Shown here piece by piece: positions 1 to 5,505 of a stretch of DNA of 5,659 bases; the stretch's first letter is position 1; the number at the start of each line of letters is the position of its first letter. The DNA is taken from NCBI GenBank assembly GCA_017161665.1, contig JADFCT010000246.1, positions 1-5,659 on the forward strand, in the 5' to 3' direction. The DNA comes from Candidatus Sumerlaeota bacterium. GTDB taxonomy: Bacteria > Sumerlaeota > Sumerlaeia > JADFCT01. The position numbers were made by a program, and so were the translations under genes. Under the pieces are notes generated by a model, which saw only the letters and a program-made list of their open reading frames with translations, was not told where the DNA came from and did no database searches.

Positions 1-1
1 C

Positions 2-1288
2 GTCGAGACTGCGCTCATACGCTTCTTCCGCCGCGCCCATGGCCCGCGCGAAGGGGGCCAGCATGGGTTGAGCGTCCGATGTGTCCGATGCGTCGGTCGG
101 TTCTTCCGCCGGACGTTCCTCATCATCCGACACGTCCGTGGCCGACACGTCCCAGTCTTCGGTTTCGACCGCCTCATCCACCGGAGCGTCAGCGTTTTCC
201 AACTCGTCCTCCAAATAAGCGCCCATTTCGCCAGGAATGGCGAAAGAGGGAGCCGGGATAGCGGAAAGCGGCTCCTCCTCCTCCGGCGTCTCTGCGGCGG
301 CTACCGCGTCCGGCTCCTCATCGGCGCGTGGTTCCATGACGAAGGCCGCCTCGGCTTTGATTCGTTCCATGAGGCGAGCGCGGCTGGATTGCTTGATTTC
401 ATCCGCTGCCGGCTCCGCGGGCGCTTCGGATTCCTGGGGGGGAGGGGCTTGGGGGGGAGCCTCGTCGGGCTCCAGTGATTCCATCGGGGACCGTTCTTGT
501 TCGTCCGACGCCTCGTCCGCTGAGGGATTGGGGGCGGCCGCCTCTTCCACAATGCCGGTGAACTCGGAGCGATTCATGACGACAGTGGTTTCAGGAAATC
601 CGTGGGCTTGCATGACAGCCCGGCGCGGCGCCGCAGACTCCGGGGCGGCCGCCACCCCAAAACAGAGGACGGTTGTGCCGATTTTGATCTCGTCCCCGAG
701 ATTCAGAATACTTTCCTCAATGGGCTCGCCGTTAATTTCCGTCCCCTTCCAACTCTCCAGGTCTCGAATATAATACTGGCCATCCCGGTAAGAGATAGCA
801 GCGTGGGATTTGGAGGCGAACCAATCCTGAATTTTGATTTCACATTCCGGCGCGCGGCCGATCACGACCTCTGAACTGAGTATAGGGAAGACCTGGTCCT
901 TTTGTTTGCCTTTGACAATGCGGATGATCGGGGCGTCTGTGCTCACCTGCGCGAGGTCAGCGGCTTCGCCGTCGGCGTTCGGCTGGGCATCGGCGGCATC
1001 CGGCGGATCGAAGAACAATGAGTATTTGCCAATGGTTATTTCGTCGCCGGGGAACAGAATCGCCGAGTCCGTTCGCTTTTTGTTGAGTAACGTTCCGTTG
1101 GCGCTGTTCAGATCAACCAGCGTGTATTGTCCGTCTTCACCGCGCCTCAATTCCGCGTGTTTGCGTGAAACGCCGAGATTCTCGATGGCAATATCATTTT
1201 CATCGGTGCGCCCAATTTCGACCACATCCTTATCAAAATCAAATTCCTTGACCAGATTCTCTCCGCGATAAACAATGATTTTCGGCAT
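2..1288 (-). CDS. Tandem FHA-domain protein with long acidic disordered tail (3' end beyond the window)
   Basis: No stop codon occurs in 429 codons from the ATG at 1288 to the left edge, so the C-terminus is missing. FHA domain 1 spans about residues 1-95 and has the full phosphothreonine-pocket signature: G26-R27, S41-x-x-H44, N64-G65. FHA domain 2 spans about residues 119-214 with G144-R145 and S159-x-x-H162, but K181-G182 replaces the usual Asn-Gly. From about residue 215 the chain is Glu/Asp/Ala/Pro-rich and looks disordered. Exceptions are an ETTVV motif at 233-237 and a short basic, helix-prone island at about 299-313. The start is supported by a GGGGGGAG ribosome site 9 nt upstream and by the FHA fold beginning almost at residue 3. 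No signal peptide or membrane segment is visible, so it is probably cytoplasmic. FHA proteins bind phosphothreonine peptides and act as scaffolds or regulators under Ser/Thr kinases; the partner here is unknown. It is transcribed divergently from the esterase gene. Confidence 0.9.
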   Translation of the reverse strand, partial: MPKIIVYRGENLVKEFDFDKDVVEIGRTDENDIAIENLGVSRKHAELRRGEDGQYTLVDLNSANGTLLNKKRTDSAILFPGDEITIGKYSLFFDPPDAADAQPNADGEAADLAQVSTDAPIIRIVKGKQKDQVFPILSSEVVIGRAPECEIKIQDWFASKSHAAISYRDGQYYIRDLESWKGTEINGEPIEESILNLGDEIKIGTTVLCFGVAAAPESAAPRRAVMQAHGFPETTVVMNRSEFTGIVEEAAAPNPSADEASDEQERSPMESLEPDEAPPQAPPPQESEAPAEPAADEIKQSSRARLMERIKAEAAFVMEPRADEEPDAVAAAETPEEEEPLSAIPAPSFAIPGEMGAYLEDELENADAPVDEAVETEDWDVSATDVSDDEERPAEEPTDASDTSDAQPMLAPFARAMGAAEEAYERSLD

Positions 1289-1297
1289 TCCAGATGT

Positions 1298-1305
1298 CTC
1301 CCCCC
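1298..1305 (-). promoter_or_regulatory. Ribosome binding site of the FHA gene
   Basis: On the minus strand this reads GGGGGGAG, a strong Shine-Dalgarno core 9 nt before the ATG at 1288. It fixes the start of the FHA gene. Confidence 0.65.
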
Positions 1306-1404
1306 ACGCGCGTCCATCAGTGAATTTCCATAAAAACCGTCGCCCAAAGGCAATCGGAAAGGGCGCGCCGATGGCGATTTGACCTGTTGCAACACATAGC
1401 ATTC

Positions 1405-1421
1405 ATTCAAATCTCTTGAAT
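1405..1421. repeat. Perfect 6-bp inverted repeat, possible operator
   Basis: ATTCAA, then five bases, then TTGAAT: a perfect dyad spanning 17 bp in the AT-rich part of the divergent intergenic region, 117 bp from the FHA start codon and 194 bp from the esterase start codon. The size and AT-rich half-sites suit a dimeric regulator, but a 6-bp dyad can occur by chance. Confidence 0.3.
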
Positions 1422-1507
1422 TATAGGTTCTGAATGCGCCACATTGTCAAAGGCATTTTTGAGAGAAGTTTCCCCTGTCCTTTTCCATCGCATCGGGGGA
1501 TTAGGTG

Positions 1508-1535
1508 TTGCGACCAACCCACCCGTGAACATAAT
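1508..1535 (+). promoter_or_regulatory. Candidate sigma70-type promoter for the esterase gene
   Basis: TTGCGA at 1508-1513 (4 of 6 to the -35 consensus) is followed after 16 bp by CATAAT at 1530-1535 (5 of 6 to the -10 consensus). Transcription would begin near 1542, giving a leader of about 73 nt before the ATG at 1615. This is the best rightward match I found in the interval; the -35 box is weak and the host's sigma preference is unknown. Confidence 0.4.
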
Positions 1536-1603
1536 ACTTGAATCGGTTCGATAAAACGCCCGGCCCAGCCCTGCGCGTTGTGGCGCAATGATTTGAGCAT
1601 CAC

Positions 1604-1607
1604 GGAG
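1604..1607 (+). promoter_or_regulatory. Ribosome binding site of the esterase gene
   Basis: GGAG lies 7 nt before the ATG at 1615, ideal spacing. It supports this start, from which a complete signal peptide is read. Confidence 0.65.
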
Positions 1608-1614
1608 CATTTAA

Positions 1615-3588
1615 ATGAAATCCACTCACCGCCTCACTCCCCATATTGGCCTGGGATCGTTTTGGATTCGAGCGATTCTTGTGGCCATGGTGTTTGGGGC
1701 CTCGGCCGTTCACGCCGCCCAGGTTCAGACCATTTTGGTCAACAGCGAGGCTTATGGCCGCCCCATGCCTGTCGCCGTCGTCTTGCCCGACCGGTATCAA
1801 ACGTTGCCCGACCAAACCTTCCCCGTCGCCTATCTGCTCCATGGGGCGCATGACGATCACACCGCCTGGCCCGAAAAGACGAAGGGCGTTACAGCGCGCA
1901 TGGCCGATCTGTACCAGCGCATTCTCGTTTGCCCGACGGGGGGACCTTTTTCCTGGTATACCGACAGCCCCGATAGCCCGGCGGAAACCTATATCATTCA
2001 GGAACTGATCCCTTTCATCGACCAGGCCTATCGCACCGAAAAAGCGAATCGCTGGCTTACCGGCCTTTCCATGGGGGGCTATGGCTCGCTGAAACTCGGA
2101 TTAAATCACCCCGACCGCTTCGCCGCCTTTGTGGGCCAAAGCCCCTGCATTGATCCGGGTCGATGGAAAACAAACTGGGAACTGGACAAGGCCCTCGGTC
2201 CGGCGGCGGAGCGTCAATCGCTCGTCACTACCGAATCACTGAAGCGCTGGGCCAATGCCAAACGCCCCTTTGGGATCATCATCGGAACAGACGATTTTTT
2301 CTATCAGGAATGCGTCGAGGCGCAGGGCCTCTGGGCCAGCGCGGGAGTGGATTTCTTTTGGCAGACCCTGCCCGGGGAACATAATTGGGACTTCTGGACC
2401 CAAAGCCTGCCCGTGGTCTTCGAGTATTTTGAAAAGGAAACCATTTTACAAAACAAAGAGGCGAAATGGCGAACGGTTCGGGGGAACCTGCAGAACAGTT
2501 TCCGACGGTTCACGGAAGACAAGGTCGGGCGGGTCGCCTACCTCGGCGGTTCCATCACACAGAATCCCGGCTGGCAGAATAGGGTATCCGCCTGGCTCCA
2601 GGAACGATTCCCGGAAACGGCCTTCGAATTCATCAATGCCGGTATCGCCTCCACCGGCTCCACGCCCGGGGCCTTCCGCCTGGAAAACGACGTCCTCTCC
2701 AAGGGGCGAATCGACCTCCTCTTCGAAGAAGCGGCCGTCAATGACCTGCACAACATGCGCTCGCCCGTCGAACAGATTCGGGCCATGGAGGGCATTGTCC
2801 GCCACGCCCGCGAAGCCAACCCCCTGATGGATATTGTGTTCCTGTACTTCGCTGAACCGCGCCACACGGCCGACTACGCCCAAGGGCGGACGCCGGACAT
2901 CATCGCCAATCACGAGAAGGTGGCGCATCACTATGACATCACCAGCCTCCATCTCGCCCAAGAGGTCCATGACCGGATGGACCAAGGACAATTCAACTGG
3001 GAACGGGACTTCATGAATCTCCACCCCTCCCCTTTTGGACAGCGGTTGTACTACCGGGCCATCCGGGGACTGCTGGAGTCGATGTTCCAGGAGAGCCCCT
3101 CGCTCTCCAAAGTGACTCCCAGCCCATTGCCCGATCCTCTGGATCCCCAGTGTTACTCGCGTGGCAAATTCGCGCCCTTGGCATCCGCCGAGGCCCTCAA
3201 GGGATTCCAGATAAAACCGGACTATCACATCGACAATGGCGGGGGGACACGCGGCGGTTTTACGGACACAACATTGCTGATTGGTGAGACCGCCGGCAGT
3301 TCCTTTGAACTCCCGTTCCAGGGCCGGGCGGTGGGCTTGTTTGTCGCCGCGGGACCGGATGCGGGGATTCTTGAGTACCGGATTGACGATGGACCGGTTC
3401 GCGAACTCGACACCTTCACCCCATGGAGCGCCGGACTCAACATCCCGTGGGCCTATATCCTGGATGCGGACTTGCCAGCCGGCGATCACCGGCTGTTCGT
3501 CGAACTCACGAACCGGAAAAATCCAAACAGCAAGGGCCATGCCCTTCGGATACGCAATTTCCTGATCAACGAATCGGAGTCGCAATAA
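1615..3588 (+). CDS. Exported two-domain esterase: esterase-D/CE1-type hydrolase fused to SGNH/GDSL hydrolase and a C-terminal beta domain
   Basis: The 657-residue product starts with a signal peptide: basic residues to about R19, a hydrophobic core at 20-31, and VHA|AQ giving likely cleavage after A34. Residues about 37-275 form an esterase-D (PF00756, CE1-like) alpha/beta hydrolase. It shows HGAHDDHTAW at 76-85, the nucleophile S152 in GLSMGG, an acid at D226 or D227 (GTDDFF) and H256 in GEHNWDFW. Residues about 303-490 form an SGNH hydrolase: S313 in GGSIT, G343 in NAGIASTGS, N376 in EAAVND and H470 in NLHPSPFG. The Asp normally three residues before that His is M467 here. Residues about 515-652 are beta-rich and resemble the ancillary jelly-roll domains found with SGNH carbohydrate esterases. 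The protein probably deacylates polysaccharides in the periplasm or outside the cell; the exact substrate is inference. It could instead be an acyl esterase with a non-sugar substrate. It ends 3 bp from the convergent acetyltransferase gene. Confidence 0.9.
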   Translation: MKSTHRLTPHIGLGSFWIRAILVAMVFGASAVHAAQVQTILVNSEAYGRPMPVAVVLPDRYQTLPDQTFPVAYLLHGAHDDHTAWPEKTKGVTARMADLYQRILVCPTGGPFSWYTDSPDSPAETYIIQELIPFIDQAYRTEKANRWLTGLSMGGYGSLKLGLNHPDRFAAFVGQSPCIDPGRWKTNWELDKALGPAAERQSLVTTESLKRWANAKRPFGIIIGTDDFFYQECVEAQGLWASAGVDFFWQTLPGEHNWDFWTQSLPVVFEYFEKETILQNKEAKWRTVRGNLQNSFRRFTEDKVGRVAYLGGSITQNPGWQNRVSAWLQERFPETAFEFINAGIASTGSTPGAFRLENDVLSKGRIDLLFEEAAVNDLHNMRSPVEQIRAMEGIVRHAREANPLMDIVFLYFAEPRHTADYAQGRTPDIIANHEKVAHHYDITSLHLAQEVHDRMDQGQFNWERDFMNLHPSPFGQRLYYRAIRGLLESMFQESPSLSKVTPSPLPDPLDPQCYSRGKFAPLASAEALKGFQIKPDYHIDNGGGTRGGFTDTTLLIGETAGSSFELPFQGRAVGLFVAAGPDAGILEYRIDDGPVRELDTFTPWSAGLNIPWAYILDADLPAGDHRLFVELTNRKNPNSKGHALRIRNFLINESESQ

Positions 3589-3591
3589 CGT

Positions 3592-4797
3592 CTATATTTG
3601 ATCGCACCGGTTGATGACCGGCTGTTGATTGGGGAAAAGAATGGGCGCCAGGACTTTCATCTCGCCGCCCACTTTCAGTCCGGCGTCCGCCACAATTCGG
3701 TGGGGATCGTCAGCGCCGAGGAGCAATCGAATCACCTCGCCGCCACCGCGGATATGATGCCGGGATTTGACGCCCGGTCGGACCGTGACGCCGTGCGCGT
3801 CAAAGGCCAGCCCCACGCGCCGCTCACTCAATGATACCTCAACGACGCCCGTCCAGCCTTTCATGGTGGAGGCCGCCAAACGCCGGGACAAATCCTGTTT
3901 CGTTTGGGTCACCATTGATTCAAAATCAACGGCGCGTATCATGGGCCCCGCGCAGCGATAATGTCCCGTCACCTCCCGGCAATTGCCCCGCCGCAACTGG
4001 GCGACCAATTCACTACGCCCGTGGGGGGTGACAAACTCCACATCATCGCAATGCCCCTCCCGGCACAATCGCCCGGCGACGCGCAGGATTTCATCCACAG
4101 GCCCGCCGGTATCGGCGATCAGCAGACGGCGGCCCTCAAACCGACCAAACAGATACCCCACGGTCTCACCGGCGTCGTTGCGCCAGAGACGGCCTTCCCA
4201 TGGACCGCCGGCAAACTCGCGGACATACGTCGGGCGAACAGCTGTGCCAGTCAACCGCGCATGTTCGCGATTGTAAATGGCGACCAGTTCCTCCCGCTGG
4301 ACCGGCTTGATTTTGGACACCCGATGGATTGGTTTCTTGAAGGGCAGATCCTCCCGCTTGACGATATAATTGGTCGGCGACCAGGCCCGAACGTATCCGA
4401 AACGGTCATAGTAGTCGGGTATGCCAAAGAGGAGAGAGAGAGCGTATCCCTCGTCTTTCATAGCGGACAGGGCCTCGGGAATGGTCGCGGCCATGAGCCC
4501 GCGTTTATGATAATCACCATGGGTCGCCACCATACCCACACCCGCGCATTGGACCGTGGCAGAACCCATCCGCATCGCAATCCGCCAGACGCCAAAATGG
4601 GTAATCACCTTACCATCCAACAGCCCGATCCGCGACGCCTTCCAATCATAATGGGAATGGCGAATCCCCCACTCCCGACAGCGCCGTCGGCTTTCATAAA
4701 AGCCACGCCGGTTGAACGTCTTGCCCACCAGGTCGGCGATGGCATCCAAATGGGTCTCGGGATCGGGCGAAATGATCGTCAAATCATGAGAATGCAT
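3592..4797 (-). CDS. Eis-like GNAT N-acetyltransferase with SCP2-like C-terminal domain
   Basis: The product has 401 residues, very close to the length of mycobacterial Eis (about 400). The N-terminal GNAT half carries the acetyl-CoA strand and loop GVGMVATHGDYHKRGLM at 86-102. It also has the YYDRFGY segment at 129-135, typical of Eis-like enzymes. A second GNAT-like region follows, then an SCP2-like C-terminus from about residue 300 (Acetyltransf_9 plus SCP2_2 architecture). The family transfers acetyl from acetyl-CoA to amines such as aminoglycosides, polyamines or lysines; the substrate here is not evident. I chose the ATG at 4797 because AAGGGA lies 7 nt upstream and the family fold begins there. 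An in-frame ATG at 4920 would add 41 low-complexity residues and overlap pyrE by 97 bp. The gene lies 26 bp downstream of pyrE and is probably cotranscribed with it. No signal peptide is seen, so it is cytoplasmic. Confidence 0.88.
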   Translation of the reverse strand: MHSHDLTIISPDPETHLDAIADLVGKTFNRRGFYESRRRCREWGIRHSHYDWKASRIGLLDGKVITHFGVWRIAMRMGSATVQCAGVGMVATHGDYHKRGLMAATIPEALSAMKDEGYALSLLFGIPDYYDRFGYVRAWSPTNYIVKREDLPFKKPIHRVSKIKPVQREELVAIYNREHARLTGTAVRPTYVREFAGGPWEGRLWRNDAGETVGYLFGRFEGRRLLIADTGGPVDEILRVAGRLCREGHCDDVEFVTPHGRSELVAQLRRGNCREVTGHYRCAGPMIRAVDFESMVTQTKQDLSRRLAASTMKGWTGVVEVSLSERRVGLAFDAHGVTVRPGVKSRHHIRGGGEVIRLLLGADDPHRIVADAGLKVGGEMKVLAPILFPNQQPVINRCDQI

Positions 4798-4804
4798 AAA
4801 AAGG

Positions 4805-4810
4805 TCCCTT
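4805..4810 (-). promoter_or_regulatory. Ribosome binding site that fixes the acetyltransferase start
   Basis: On the minus strand AAGGGA sits 7 nt before the ATG at 4797, inside the 26-bp gap after the pyrE stop. It favours the short start over the in-frame upstream ATG at 4920, which lies inside pyrE. Confidence 0.6.
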
Positions 4811-4823
4811 GAGAAGGATTCGC

Positions 4824-5411
4824 CTACTTGCGGCCGCTGCCGGGTTTGCTGACCGGAATGGCGCTCAACTCGGCGGGGACTTGATCCGGCTCGTATGTGG
4901 GAAACTCCAGTTTGGCCCATGCCGTCAGGGGCGCGTCGGGCCGGAACCGGCCGGCGCTGCGATCGACAATCGTCACAAACCCAATCACCTCCGCCCCCAG
5001 GGCCTGGACCGTTTCTTCCACCTTGAGCACCGACCCCCCCGTGGTCGTGACGTCTTCGACCAACAGGACCTTTTCGCCGGGGCGCAAGGAGAACCCCCGG
5101 CGCAGGACCATGCGGCCCTCTTCTTTTTCGGCAAAGATCCCGCGACAGCCCAATGCGCGCGCCATTTCCTGGCCGAACACAATCCCACCGATGGCAGGAC
5201 TGACCACGGTCTCCACTTCATCAGCCCGCGGGAGACGTCCGGCGAGCTCGCCACAGATTTGGTCCATGACCGTCGGGTACTGACAGAGCTGCGCGCACTG
5301 GAAATAGAATCCGGAATGGAGCCCCGAGGCCAGAACAAAATGGCCCTGCATCAAGGCCCCCGTTTCGGTAACGATCCGTTGCTGCTCAGGGGTTAATGTC
5401 GCGATACTCAT
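4824..5411 (-). CDS. pyrE: Orotate phosphoribosyltransferase (Thermus-type clade)
   Basis: PyrE joins orotate to PRPP to form orotidine 5'-monophosphate and pyrophosphate, the fifth step of de novo UMP synthesis, in the cytoplasm. The 195-residue product shows the type I phosphoribosyltransferase PRPP loop VLLVEDVTTTGGSV at 115-128, with the acidic pair E119-D120. An orotate-side segment with S29-G30 lies near the N-terminus. The conserved SPAIGG loop is at 71-76, and the catalytic-loop region FAEKEEGRMVLRRGF is at 93-107. The EKEEGRM-LRRGF and VEDVTTTGGS wording and the size match the shorter Thermus-type clade (TIGR01367) rather than the E. coli form. The ATG at 5411 has AAAGGA 10 nt upstream. 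The C-terminal tail after about residue 170 is Pro-rich and ends in GSGRK. The gene is first in a probable two-gene operon with the acetyltransferase. Confidence 0.95.
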   Translation of the reverse strand: MSIATLTPEQQRIVTETGALMQGHFVLASGLHSGFYFQCAQLCQYPTVMDQICGELAGRLPRADEVETVVSPAIGGIVFGQEMARALGCRGIFAEKEEGRMVLRRGFSLRPGEKVLLVEDVTTTGGSVLKVEETVQALGAEVIGFVTIVDRSAGRFRPDAPLTAWAKLEFPTYEPDQVPAELSAIPVSKPGSGRK

Positions 5412-5466
5412 GGTTGCCGATTCCTTTGGACTTGAATGGGAGGCGTCGAAGGCGCAATGCTGGCGG

Positions 5467-5483
5467 CCGATTTTCTTTATCGG
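5467..5483. repeat. Small inverted repeat overlapping the pyrE -10 box
   Basis: CCGAT and ATCGG, separated by 7 bases, form a perfect 5-bp dyad; a G-T wobble and one more G-C pair can extend it. It covers the proposed -10 box of pyrE. No T-tract follows on either strand, so it is not a typical intrinsic terminator. A repressor site is possible but unproven. Confidence 0.25.
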
Positions 5484-5505
5484 TCCAATCCCCGGAGGCT
5501 GGCAA
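5476..5505 (-). promoter_or_regulatory. Candidate sigma70-type promoter for the pyrE operon
   Basis: Read on the minus strand, TTGCCA (5 of 6 to the -35 consensus, at 5500-5505) is followed after 18 bp by GATAAA (4 of 6 to the -10 consensus, at 5476-5481). Transcription would start near 5469, giving a leader of about 58 nt before the pyrE ATG. Confidence 0.4.

Larger units (their letters stand above)
1289..1614. other. Divergent intergenic region between the FHA and esterase genes
   Basis: About 326 bp separate the two divergent start codons. The middle (about 1400-1560) is more AT-rich than the flanking genes, as expected for a promoter region. It holds a plausible rightward promoter (1508-1535), a 17-bp inverted repeat (1405-1421) and the ribosome sites of both genes. 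A short minus-strand reading frame (1407-1610) lacks a ribosome site and resembles no protein I know. I saw no riboswitch, tRNA or terminator. No convincing leftward sigma70 promoter was found for the FHA gene. Confidence 0.7.

Noticed and set aside
237..773. Plus-strand Ser/Ala-rich open frame (178 codons)
   Set aside because: The low-complexity translation is the antisense image of the acidic Ala/Glu-rich FHA tail and has no ribosome site of note.
1407..1610. Minus-strand 67-codon frame in the divergent intergenic region
   Set aside because: No ribosome site precedes its ATG, there is no recognisable motif, and it covers the promoter and dyad region.
2446..3585. Long minus-strand open frame (379 codons) antisense to the esterase
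   Set aside because: It lies wholly inside the well-supported esterase gene, its translation resembles no family, and GC-rich codon bias commonly opens such antisense frames.
3961..4812. Plus-strand open frame (283 codons) over the acetyltransferase gene
   Set aside because: It is antisense to a recognised GNAT enzyme and its translation is Pro/His-rich with no known motif.
4798..4920. Upstream in-frame ATG that would lengthen the acetyltransferase by 41 residues
   Set aside because: The extension is low-complexity, overlaps the 3' end of pyrE and lies before a well-placed ribosome site for the ATG at 4797.
4809..5396. Plus-strand open frame (195 codons) opposite pyrE
   Set aside because: It mirrors pyrE almost exactly, whose PRPP loop and catalytic-loop motifs are unmistakable on the minus strand.
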